From an uncultured Eubacterium sp. (lineage in GTDB: Bacteria; Bacillota; Clostridia; Lachnospirales; Lachnospiraceae): a stretch of 13,017 bases of DNA. Location: positions 1 to 13,017 of the forward strand of contig CAJOQF010000254.1 in assembly GCA_905236295.1 (NCBI GenBank), in the 5' to 3' direction. Under the pieces are notes generated by a model. That model did no database searches. It was not told the origin of the DNA and saw nothing but the letters and a program-made list of their open reading frames with translations. The position numbers were made by a program, and so were the translations under genes. Shown here piece by piece: positions 7,295 to 13,017 of this stretch; the first letter of the stretch is position 1, and each line of letters opens with the position of its first letter.

Positions 7295-8560
7295 TTGCTT
7301 GAAATAACAGCCAATGAGGCAAATTCAAACGCGAAGATTATAGTCGTAGGTGTCGGTGGAGCCGGTAACAACGCTGTAAACCGCATGATAGACGAGAAAA
7401 TAGAAGGGGTTGAGTTTATCGGTGTCAATACTGACCACCAGATACTTGAGCTCTGTAAGGCGCCAACCCTTATACAGATAGGAGAAAAGCTTACGAAAGG
7501 ACTCGGTGCGGGTGCACAACCTGATATCGGAGAGAAGGCAGCCGAGGAGTCCGCTGAGGAGATAGAGCAGGCCATCAAGGGTGCAGACATGGTGTTTGTC
7601 ACCTGCGGTATGGGCGGCGGCACAGGTACAGGTGCAGCTCCCGTTATCGCTGAGATTTCCAAGGAGATGGGTATCCTCACCGTAGGTATAGTTACAAAGC
7701 CCTTCAGATTCGAGGCAAAGACCAGAATGACAAACGCTCTCGGTGGTATAGAGAGACTCAAGGAAAATGTCGATACACTTATCGTTGTGCCGAATGACAA
7801 ACTTCTTGAGATCGTAGACAGGCGCACAACCATGCCGGAGGCATTAAAGAAAGCTGACGAAGTATTGCAGCAGGCAGTACAGGGTATCACAGATCTTATC
7901 AGCGAATCCGCACTTATCAATCTCGACTTTGCGGATGTCGCTACAATCATGAGAGACAAGGGAATGGCTCATATCGGTATCGGTACAGCCAAGGGTGATG
8001 AGAAAGCACTTGAGGCTGTCAAGATGGCAGTTGAGTCTCCGCTTCTTGAGACAACCATCAACGGAGCTACACACGTTATCGTCAATGTTGCCGGTGATGT
8101 ATCGCTCGTCGATGCGGATGACGCAGCAAGCTATGTGAGAGAGCTTGTCGGCGAGGATGTCAACATGATCTTCGGTGCCAGATATGACGAGTCCAAGACA
8201 GACGAGGCTACGATCACCGTTATCGCTACAGGTATCGAGGAAGCTCAGGTTGCAAAACAGATTGGTCGTCCGGGCATCATGAACAGCATGAAGTATCAGC
8301 CGGGCACCACTTCAACAGCAGGCAGAACGATGCCTACAACTACAGCCAGACCTGCTGCAGGGTCTTATACAAACACATTAAACCGCACATCCACTACAGG
8401 AACAGCGACATCAGCGTTCGGTGGTCTGAACCGCACAACAACAGCGAACACCTCTCCGACATCGACATTCGGACAGAATCTCGGAAGAGCGAGAGCTGAA
8501 AGTTCGGTTCCGAAGAAGGATATAAACATCCCGGATTTCTTGAAAAACACTAAAAAGTAA
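7295..8560 (+). CDS. ftsZ: Cell division GTPase FtsZ (TTG start)
   Basis: The tubulin homologue that polymerises into the Z ring and organises septal synthesis. With the start at 7295 the protein has 421 residues. Motifs: [11 protein letters not shown] (21-31), the tubulin signature [10 protein letters not shown] (107-116), the T7 synergy loop N-L-D-F-A-D (209-214), and the C-terminal peptide D-I-N-I-P-D-F-L (409-416), which docks on membrane anchors such as FtsA or SepF. The linker (about 325-405) is Thr/Ser/Asn-rich and carries an imperfect repeat. The start is TTG because GGAGG (7283-7287) lies exactly seven bases upstream and the protein then opens MLEITANEA. An upstream in-frame GTG at 7265 would place that ribosome site inside the gene. 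It has its own promoter. Confidence 0.97.
   Translation: MLEITANEANSNAKIIVVGVGGAGNNAVNRMIDEKIEGVEFIGVNTDHQILELCKAPTLIQIGEKLTKGLGAGAQPDIGEKAAEESAEEIEQAIKGADMVFVTCGMGGGTGTGAAPVIAEISKEMGILTVGIVTKPFRFEAKTRMTNALGGIERLKENVDTLIVVPNDKLLEIVDRRTTMPEALKKADEVLQQAVQGITDLISESALINLDFADVATIMRDKGMAHIGIGTAKGDEKALEAVKMAVESPLLETTINGATHVIVNVAGDVSLVDADDAASYVRELVGEDVNMIFGARYDESKTDEATITVIATGIEEAQVAKQIGRPGIMNSMKYQPGTTSTAGRTMPTTTARPAAGSYTNTLNRTSTTGTATSAFGGLNRTTTANTSPTSTFGQNLGRARAESSVPKKDINIPDFLKNTKK
8378..8473 (+). repeat. Imperfect tandem repeat in the FtsZ linker
   Basis: Two adjacent protein units, residues 362-376 ([15 protein letters not shown]) and 378-393 ([16 protein letters not shown]), lie in the disordered linker. 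The DNA is similar (AACCGCACA... in both), suggesting a local duplication. Thr-rich, low-charge content differs from the acidic/basic linkers of many FtsZ proteins. Confidence 0.6.
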
Positions 8561-8571
8561 AAGTGCCAGAT

Positions 8572-8597
8572 AACACCCCGCAGTACTGTGGGGTGTT
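8572..8597 (+). terminator. Hairpin after ftsZ, weak or leaky terminator
   Basis: An 11-bp stem (8572-8582 with 8587-8597, one G-U pair) closes a GTAC tetraloop. It is followed by TTGATTTGCGTTT rather than a clean T run, so termination may be partial. Some purA transcription could come from ftsZ; I see no convincing promoter in the 35 bases before purA. Confidence 0.6.
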
Positions 8598-8632
8598 GAT
8601 TTGCGTTTATAGATTAAGGAGGAACGAAGCGA

Positions 8633-9910
8633 ATGGTTAAGGCAGTTGTCGGCGCCAATTGGGGCGACGAAGGAAAAGGAAAGATTACGGATATGCTTGC
8701 AAGGGAGGCGGATATTATAGTTCGTTTCCAGGGTGGAGCAAACGCCGGACACACTATTGTCAACGATTATGGTAAGTTTGCGTTGCACACTCTTCCTTCG
8801 GGAGTATTCTATGATCATACAACAAGCGTTATAGGTAATGGCGTGGCGCTTGACATACCAAAACTTGTAGCTGAGATTAATTCAATCGTAGAGGGCGGAG
8901 TTCCAAAGCCGAAGATCAAGGTTTCGGACAGGGCTCAGATCGTTATGTCATACCACAAACTCTTTGACGAGTATGAGGAGGCAAGACTTGCCGGCAAGTC
9001 ATTCGGCTCTACAAAATCCGGTATCGCTCCGTTCTATTCAGATAAGTTTGCAAAGATCGGATTCCAGGTGAATGAGCTCTTTGATGAGGCTCTTCTCAAG
9101 GAAAAAGTTAAGCGTGTCGTTGAGCTTAAAAATGTTATGCTCAAGAACCTCTATCACAAGCCGGAGATCAAAGAGGCAGATCTATTGGCAGAGCTTTTGG
9201 AGTACAGAGATATAATAGAGCCTTATGTGGATGATGTTAGCGCATTCTTGTATGACGCAATCCAAAATGGAAAGAACATTCTCCTCGAGGGACAGCTTGG
9301 ATCGCTCAAGGATCCGGATCACGGAATTTATCCGATGGTTACCTCGTCTTCCACACTCGCCGGATACGGTGCAGTCGGAGCAGGTATTCCGCCGTATGAG
9401 ATAAAGGAGATCGTGACAGTCTGCAAAGCGTACTCATCTGCAGTCGGAGCGGGTGCGTTTGTAAGCGAGATCTTCGGAGATGAAGCTGATGAGCTCAGAA
9501 ATCGCGGAGGCGACGGCGGAGAGTACGGCGCAACCACAGGACGCCCGAGACGTATGGGATGGTTCGACTGTGTTGCATCAAAATACGGATGCCGCATCCA
9601 GGGAACAACAGCTGTAGCATTCACCGTACTAGATGTTTTGGGATATCTCGATGAGATTCCGGTATGCGTGGGATATGAGATTGATGGAAAGGTTTATACA
9701 GACTTCCCGACCACATCTCTTCTTGAGAAAGCAAAACCGGTACTCGAGGTTCTTCCGGGATGGAAGTCAGACATCACAGGGATCAGGAACTATGATGATC
9801 TTCCGGGCAACTGCAGGAATTATATCGAGTTTATTGAGGAGAAGATCGGATTCCCGATCAAGATGGTTTCAAACGGACCGAGCAGAGACGATATAATTTA
9901 CAGAGATTAA
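8633..9910 (+). CDS. purA: Adenylosuccinate synthetase (divergent clostridial type)
   Basis: It makes adenylosuccinate from IMP, aspartate and GTP, the first committed step to AMP. The 425 residues match the family. Visible are the P-loop-like N-W-G-D-E-G-K-G-K (9-17) with the catalytic Asp at 12, N-A-G-H-T (37-41) with the catalytic His at 40, D-P-D-H-G-I-Y-P (227-234), GATTGRPRRMGWFD (299-312) and the end VSNGPSRDDIIY. Several residues differ from E. coli PurA: GTTGRG becomes GSTKSG (125-130), Arg143 aligns with Lys141, Gln224 aligns with Leu222, and SSN becomes SSS (238-240). These changes recall sequences I know from Lachnospiraceae and are probably lineage-wide. The retained Asp12 argues against phage PurZ. 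AAGGAGG (8616-8622) lies ten bases before the ATG. Confidence 0.95.
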   Translation: MVKAVVGANWGDEGKGKITDMLAREADIIVRFQGGANAGHTIVNDYGKFALHTLPSGVFYDHTTSVIGNGVALDIPKLVAEINSIVEGGVPKPKIKVSDRAQIVMSYHKLFDEYEEARLAGKSFGSTKSGIAPFYSDKFAKIGFQVNELFDEALLKEKVKRVVELKNVMLKNLYHKPEIKEADLLAELLEYRDIIEPYVDDVSAFLYDAIQNGKNILLEGQLGSLKDPDHGIYPMVTSSSTLAGYGAVGAGIPPYEIKEIVTVCKAYSSAVGAGAFVSEIFGDEADELRNRGGDGGEYGATTGRPRRMGWFDCVASKYGCRIQGTTAVAFTVLDVLGYLDEIPVCVGYEIDGKVYTDFPTTSLLEKAKPVLEVLPGWKSDITGIRNYDDLPGNCRNYIEFIEEKIGFPIKMVSNGPSRDDIIYRD

Positions 9911-9921
9911 TAAAATAACAC

Positions 9922-9951
9922 TTGACGCAGACGCAAGTTCTATGATATTAT
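9922..9951 (+). promoter_or_regulatory. rplS-rpmF promoter inside the purA terminator
   Basis: -35 TTGACG (9922-9927), an 18-bp spacer, and an extended -10 TGA-TATTAT (9943-9951). The -35 lies at the start of the left arm of the purA terminator and the -10 lies in its loop. The expected start is about 9958-9960, so the new RNA contains only the right arm and cannot form the terminator. Confidence 0.8.
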
Positions 9952-9977
9952 CATAAAGCTGTGTCTGCGTCTTTTTT
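9924..9977 (+). terminator. purA terminator with a 24-nt loop
   Basis: The left arm 9924-9935 pairs with 9960-9971 (12 bp, one G-U) and is followed by six T (9972-9977). The unusually long loop (9936-9959) contains the -10 element of the following promoter. It should stop read-through from purA only. Confidence 0.8.
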
Positions 9978-10064
9978 GTAGACATGGTTGTTGGTAACGA
10001 TAGATGGTCCTCTGAAAACATTGTTTTTAAGAACATCAAAAATAATCAAACAGGAGGAAAAATT
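9958..10064 (+). promoter_or_regulatory. rplS 5' leader
   Basis: About 105 nt separate the predicted transcription start from the rplS ATG. An L19 leader RNA is known in low-GC Gram-positives, so autogenous control is plausible. I see only weak short stems here (for example TGTT/AACA around 10021-10036) and cannot confirm the family by eye. Confidence 0.3.
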
Positions 10065-10415
10065 ATGAACGCAGCAGAGATTATCAAGAATATCGAAAAT
10101 GCTGAGCTCAAGGAGAACGTATCAGAGTTCAATGTTGGAGATACTGTAAGAGTACACGCTCTCATCAAAGAGGGAAACCGTGAGAGAATCCAGGTTTTTG
10201 AGGGTACTGTACTTAAGAGACAGGGTGGAAGCAACCGTGAGACTTTCACAGTACGTAAGTTCTCAAACGGTGTAGGAGTTGAGAAGACATGGCCTCTTCA
10301 CTCACCGCATGTAGAGAAGATCGAGGTAGTACGCAGAGGTAAGGTTCGCCGTGCTAAGCTTAACTATCTTAGAGATCGTGTTGGTAAGAAAGCAAAAGTT
10401 AAAGAGAGAATCTAA
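10065..10415 (+). CDS. rplS: 50S ribosomal protein L19
   Basis: A 116-residue protein of the large subunit, located at the 30S-50S interface. Family blocks seen: [70 protein letters not shown] and the basic end KKAKVKERI. The ATG at 10065 is chosen because AGGAGG (10052-10057) lies seven bases upstream. An in-frame ATG at 9984 would add 27 residues with no homology to L19. It is followed 23 bases later by rpmF with no terminator between, so the two are probably co-transcribed from the promoter at 9922-9951. Confidence 0.97.
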   Translation: MNAAEIIKNIENAELKENVSEFNVGDTVRVHALIKEGNRERIQVFEGTVLKRQGGSNRETFTVRKFSNGVGVEKTWPLHSPHVEKIEVVRRGKVRRAKLNYLRDRVGKKAKVKERI

Positions 10416-10438
10416 GCATTATATAGGAGGTAAGTATT

Positions 10439-10618
10439 ATGTCTATCTGCCCTAAAAATAAATCTTCAAAAGGAAGAAGAGACAGAAGAAGAGCAAATTG
10501 GAAAATGACAGCACCGACACTTGTACGTTGCTCTAAGTGTGGTGAGCTTATGATGCCACACCGCGTATGCAAGGCTTGCGGTAGCTACAACAAGAGAGAG
10601 ATTATCGCTCAGGATTAA
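10439..10618 (+). CDS. rpmF: 50S ribosomal protein L32, zinc-ribbon form
   Basis: A short gene of 59 codons reading MSICPKNKSSKGRRDRRRAN and ending YNKREIIAQD. L32 is a small basic protein of the 50S subunit. The opening 'P..K.SK.R...RR' and the middle 'APTLV.C..CGE...PHRVC..CG.Y' are typical. Four cysteines (31, 34, 44, 47) form a C-x2-C...C-x2-C zinc ribbon, that is the zinc-containing (C+) form. AGGAGG (10425-10430) lies eight bases before the ATG. In many bacteria rpmF follows yceD (DUF177) and precedes plsX or fab genes; here it follows rplS and is closed by a strong terminator. Confidence 0.96.
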   Translation: MSICPKNKSSKGRRDRRRANWKMTAPTLVRCSKCGELMMPHRVCKACGSYNKREIIAQD

Positions 10619-10625
10619 TTAGTAT

Positions 10626-10652
10626 AAGAGTTTCGTTCGCGAAACTCTTTTT
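10626..10652 (+). terminator. Terminator of rplS-rpmF with UUCG loop
   Basis: A perfect 10-bp stem (10626-10635 with 10640-10649) is closed by a TTCG tetraloop, with a T run at 10648-10652. It ends only nine bases before the Shine-Dalgarno of the next gene. Confidence 0.93.
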
Positions 10653-10673
10653 CCATTTATGAAAGGAGTACAT

Positions 10674-11045
10674 ATGGCAAAGAAAAATAATGTAGACGTA
10701 GAACAGTATCTGCCCAACGAGCTTAAGTGGGCCTACAATCCGGGCGGAGACGAGGAAGACGAAGAGGAAACGGAATTCCTCACGATAAAGGATGAAAACG
10801 GTGTCGAGAGAGAGTGCCAGATCCTTTGTATATACGAGATAGAAGAACTCAAACAGGATTACATCGCGCTTTTGCCGCTCGACCAGCTTGAGGGAGTAGA
10901 GGAAGATACTGACACTGATGCAGAAGTATTCTTCTACAGATTTACTGAGAATGGTGATGACATTGAGTTTTCGACACTTGAGTCGGACGAAGAGTTCAAT
11001 GTAGTTCGGGAAGTATTCGAACAGATTATGGAGGAGGACGAGTAA
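10674..11045 (+). CDS. DUF1292 family small acidic protein
   Basis: A 123-residue, strongly acidic cytoplasmic protein with no signal or membrane segment. The pattern fits DUF1292 (the YrzB group), common as a small conserved gene in Firmicutes: an acidic patch GGDEEDEEETEFLTIKDENG, a core ECQILCIYEIEELKQDYIALLPLD, an acidic spacer, then FFYRFTENGDDIEFSTLESDEEFNVVREVFEQIMEED. The function is unknown. Start at 10674 because AAAGGAG (10662-10668) ends five bases upstream; an in-frame ATG at 10659 lies before that site. It lies between two terminators, and I found no clear promoter, so it may be read through from rpmF. Confidence 0.82.
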   Translation: MAKKNNVDVEQYLPNELKWAYNPGGDEEDEEETEFLTIKDENGVERECQILCIYEIEELKQDYIALLPLDQLEGVEEDTDTDAEVFFYRFTENGDDIEFSTLESDEEFNVVREVFEQIMEEDE

Positions 11046-11058
11046 GTCCTCCTTTTTT
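11032..11058 (+). terminator. Terminator overlapping the DUF1292 stop codon
   Basis: An 8-bp stem AGGAGGAC/GTCCTCCT (11032-11039 with 11046-11053) has loop GAGTAA, which contains the TAA stop, and a T run at 11053-11058. The left arm encodes the last Glu-Glu-Asp residues. Confidence 0.88.
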
Positions 11059-11090
11059 CGTAAAGAAATAAATATAGGGGTATAGTTATT

Positions 11091-11504
11091 ATGATTACAG
11101 AGAACCTGTTAGAATGTTTTGTGACTGCGGCGGAATGTCTTAATTTTACCGCAGCGGCAGAAAAAGTTCATATCACTCAGCCGGCGTTCAGTCGGAATAT
11201 AGCCACGCTTGAACAGGAGTTTGGATTTCCTCTCTTTTGGAGAAACAAGCAGAGCGGTCTGCGTATAACTGCTGCCGGACTGGAGATGTACAATGCAATA
11301 AAAGAGATGGACAAGAATTTCAGGATGCATCTCGACCGCGCCAGAGGTATCAGCAGGGGCGAGGTCGGAAGACTGGTTATAGCCGTATTAAACGGATTCT
11401 GCCTGGATTCCGAGATGTTTACACGCATCAACGATTTTAAGAAGAAGTATCCGAGTGTTGACGTGGAGCTTCGAAGCTGCATATACGCTGATCTACACGG
11501 TTGA
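11091..11504 (+). CDS. LysR-family transcriptional regulator, truncated
   Basis: 137 codons, against about 300 in intact LysR proteins. The N-terminal winged helix-turn-helix is complete (about 4-62: LLECFVTAAECLNFTAAAEK, ITQPAFSRNIATLEQEFG, PLFWR, GLRITAAG). The linker helix and the first strand of the effector domain follow (RGEVGRLVIAVLNG...FKKKYPSVDVELRSC). LysR similarity stops near residue 129 and the frame ends nine codons later. Downstream, another frame continues as unrelated coding-like sequence to 11658. The inducer-binding domain is therefore missing, most simply through a deletion. AGGGG (11076-11080) is a modest ribosome site. The remaining piece could still bind DNA but could not sense a ligand. 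The original target was probably the following flavoenzyme locus (inference). Confidence 0.75.
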   Translation: MITENLLECFVTAAECLNFTAAAEKVHITQPAFSRNIATLEQEFGFPLFWRNKQSGLRITAAGLEMYNAIKEMDKNFRMHLDRARGISRGEVGRLVIAVLNGFCLDSEMFTRINDFKKKYPSVDVELRSCIYADLHG

Positions 11505-11658
11505 GAGCTACATGGCGGTGCCGTCGAGTTTGAACTGTGATAACAAGAACTGGCTCAAGTGGATAGTAGTTAGCAACAAAAACGGTGAGATGGTTCTTGA
11601 TACGGAGGATGTTCCGATAAATGAGTATCAGGTACAGCCACCGGAATTTACACATTAA
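11475..11658 (+). pseudogene. Out-of-frame tail of an unidentified gene fused to the LysR fragment
   Basis: In a different frame from the LysR fragment, the sequence reads as plausible protein ending ...NWLKWIVVSNKNGEMVLDTEDVPINEYQVQPPEFTH with TAA at 11656-11658. It has no start or ribosome site of its own that fits, and does not look like a LysR effector domain. I read it as the 3' end of another gene brought here by a deletion; the family is not recognised and the left boundary is approximate. Confidence 0.4.
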
Positions 11659-11676
11659 TATAAAGGAGTAACAAAA

Positions 11677-12651
11677 ATGAGTAACAGAGTATGCGAAGCA
11701 TTAGGAATTGAGTATCCGATCATTCAGGGAGCGATGGCCTGGACATCTATGGCACCGCTTGTTGCAGCGGTTTCAGAGGCAGGTGGTCTCGGAGTTTTAG
11801 GAAGCGGATTTATGCCGAAGGAGATTATCATGGGACAGGCTGAGGCTGTTCGTTCTATGACAAGCAAACCTTTTGCAGCAAACCTTTTCCTTGATCCGGG
11901 CGAGCAGCTTGAGATCGGCGTGAGCGCGATCATCGAGGGAAGGATCCCGGTTGCATATATTGACAGCCTTGAGCTTTTAAATCTTGAGATGGCTCAGAAG
12001 TACTATGACAGACTTCATGAGGCGGGAGTAAAGGTTATCGCAAAGGTAAATTACCTTGAGGATGCTATCGTTGCCGAGGAGGCAGGAGCAGACCTCATCA
12101 TCGCAAAAGGAATCGAAGGTGGCGGACACTGCACAAAGATCGGTGGACGTATCCTCCTCGCTGAGTGCGTAGAGAACTTAAAGAAGACACCTATCGTTGC
12201 ATCGGGCGGTATCGCAACTCCTCGTCAGGCAGCAGCTGCAACAGTTGCAGGAGCAGATGGAATCGAGATGGGTACTGCATTTATGGCAGCTGTTGAGTGT
12301 CCGATCCATGAGAACTGCAAGACTGCAGTAGTAAATGCAAAAGACAGAGACATCGTAGCTTGCGGTGCTTCAACAGGCGAGCCGAGCTGGCAGATCAGAA
12401 ACAAGCTTGCAGACAGACTCTTTGAGATAGAGGCAACTCATGTGAGGGAAGAGGCTGCTGAGCTTGTAAGAAAAGAGGCTATCGGTTCTATGAAGCTTGC
12501 TTCATTAGAGGGCGAGGTTGAGGAAAACGGAGCTGTTATGGGCGGACAGGTATCCGGACTCATCCACGCGATCAGACCTGCGAAGGAGCTTATTGTAGAC
12601 TTCTGTAAAGAGTGGCAGGAGTGGCTTAAGAAGTCATACAGCTTATTCTAA
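11677..12651 (+). CDS. Nitronate monooxygenase / FabK-like FMN oxidoreductase
   Basis: A 324-residue TIM-barrel flavoprotein of the NMO/FabK/2-nitropropane dioxygenase family. Landmarks: YPIIQGAMAW (13-22), SEAGGLGVLGSG (33-44), the I-A-K-G-I-E-G-G-G-H motif with conserved His151, the FMN phosphate site ASGGIATPRQAAAA (175-188) with GADGIEMGTAFMA (192-204), and KDRDIVACGASTG (222-234). Family members either oxidise alkyl nitronates or reduce enoyl-ACP with NAD(P)H. With no fatty-acid genes nearby, FabK function is not supported; the true substrate is unknown. AAAGGAG (11662-11668) lies eight bases before the ATG. It is the only intact gene between two broken ones (a LysR fragment and a PhlG-like fragment), suggesting it once belonged to a small regulated catabolic cluster. 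Confidence 0.88.
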   Translation: MSNRVCEALGIEYPIIQGAMAWTSMAPLVAAVSEAGGLGVLGSGFMPKEIIMGQAEAVRSMTSKPFAANLFLDPGEQLEIGVSAIIEGRIPVAYIDSLELLNLEMAQKYYDRLHEAGVKVIAKVNYLEDAIVAEEAGADLIIAKGIEGGGHCTKIGGRILLAECVENLKKTPIVASGGIATPRQAAAATVAGADGIEMGTAFMAAVECPIHENCKTAVVNAKDRDIVACGASTGEPSWQIRNKLADRLFEIEATHVREEAAELVRKEAIGSMKLASLEGEVEENGAVMGGQVSGLIHAIRPAKELIVDFCKEWQEWLKKSYSLF

Positions 12652-12687
12652 AATATGCAGATCGCTACAGCAAAGAAAGGAACAATT

Positions 12688-12873
12688 ATGGCAGTAGAAT
12701 TAACAGAAGAGGAGAAAGTTTCTCCTCTGCGCAAATATTTTGACCTGGATATAAAACCGACACCGCAGGAGGTCATAGACAAGGTTATGAAGGGCGATTT
12801 TGATCCCGCGGAAGCTTTGCCTATAACTGAGATGAACAGGCTTTGCTCGACGGACAGCCTCCGGTTGACGTGA
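12688..12873 (+). pseudogene. N-terminal remnant of a PhlG/phloretin-hydrolase-like (DAPG hydrolase) gene
   Basis: 61 codons starting at ATG 12688, six bases after AAAGGA (12676-12681). The segment SPLRKYFDLDIKPTPQEV with DPAEALPITEMNRL recalls the N-terminus of the DAPG hydrolase family (PhlG of Pseudomonas; phloretin hydrolase of Eubacterium ramulus), whose members have roughly 270-290 residues and cleave C-C bonds of acylphloroglucinols. That is recognition from memory, not a search. After MNRL the frame degenerates (CSTDSLRLT, stop). An overlapping frame from 12840 then reads ALLDGQPPVDVILNFVRPDE... to TAG at 12924-12926, which looks like a genuine protein end but not like PhlG. Most of the enzyme, including its metal-binding part, is missing, so no activity is expected. 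An in-frame ATG at 12655 is less likely. Confidence 0.55.
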
Positions 12874-12970
12874 TCCTGAACTTTGTGAGACCGGATGAGA
12901 TCGGATTTGACAAAGACAAGTTTTAGCAGAGAATAAAGAGTAAATAATGCAATAAGTGTAAAATAATTAT

Positions 12971-13009
12971 CAAAGAGGGATAAATCTTAGTGGTTTAGAT
13001 CCCTCTTTG
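12971..13009 (+). terminator. Terminator-like hairpin at the window end
   Basis: CAAAGAGGGAT (12971-12981) pairs perfectly with ATCCCTCTTTG (12999-13009) around a 17-nt loop that can pair further inside. The following TATCTATA is only moderately T-rich before the window ends. It probably closes the accessory unit; the strand is uncertain because the inverted repeat could also serve a minus-strand gene beyond the window. Confidence 0.55.
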
Positions 13010-13017
13010 TATCTATA

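Noticed and set aside
7216..7959. Long minus-strand open frame opposite ftsZ
   Set aside because: It is a shadow of the ftsZ reading frame: low-complexity Ser/Pro/Ala-rich, no ribosome site, no family resemblance.
8633..9910. PurA as the phage-type PurZ (2-aminoadenylosuccinate synthetase)
   Set aside because: The catalytic Asp in GDEGKGK is present, and the gene has a typical chromosomal neighbourhood.
9984..10064. N-terminal extension of L19 from an ATG at 9984
   Set aside because: It has no good ribosome site, falls in the leader, and adds sequence not found in L19; AGGAGG seven bases before 10065 decides the start.
1..13017. CRISPR array, tRNA, rRNA, insertion sequence or phage attachment site
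   Set aside because: I saw no spaced direct repeats, cloverleaf sequences, transposase fragments or flanking duplications on either strand.

Overview
The window reads as chromosomal DNA from a Gram-positive anaerobic Firmicute, most likely a Lachnospiraceae relative (Butyrivibrio/Roseburia/Eubacterium type). This rests on the division-cluster gene order, strong AGGAGG-type ribosome binding sites, a DUF1292 protein, a zinc-ribbon L32 and a divergent clostridial PurA. Family assignments come from recognising motifs by eye; no search was run. All genes lie on the + strand, and no gene-free stretch exceeds 300 bases.

Layout. 1-267: the end of lgt (lipoprotein maturation) and its terminator. 290-7197: a division and cell wall (dcw) cluster. 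It opens with a promoter overlapped by a row of MraZ-type AAAGTG boxes, followed by mraZ, rsmH, ftsL, a class B penicillin-binding protein, mraY, ftsW and divIB/ftsQ. The usual murD, murG and other mur genes are absent from between mraY and ftsZ. 7222-8560: ftsZ, with its own near-consensus promoter and a TTG start. 8572-9977: a hairpin, then purA, whose terminator is physically interleaved with the promoter of the next unit. 9922-10652: rplS and rpmF (ribosomal proteins L19 and L32; rpmF encodes only 59 residues), ending in a UUCG-loop terminator. 10674-11058: a small acidic DUF1292 protein whose terminator overlaps its stop codon. 11091-13017: an accessory stretch with an intact FabK/nitronate-monooxygenase-like flavoenzyme, flanked by two broken genes. 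One is a LysR regulator cut after its DNA-binding half. The other is the N-terminus of a PhlG/phloretin-hydrolase-like protein. Each is joined to a short out-of-frame tail of other coding sequence.

How the genes work together. MraZ probably represses its own operon. RsmH modifies 16S rRNA. MraY makes lipid I. FtsW and the class B PBP form the septal glycan polymerase/transpeptidase pair, held by FtsL and DivIB, under the FtsZ ring. PurA feeds AMP synthesis, and L19 and L32 are ribosome components. I do not see a complete new defence or mobile system. The most interesting points are the MraZ operator array, the interleaved terminator/promoter upstream of rplS, the altered PurA active site, and the two deletion-like scars around the flavoenzyme gene.
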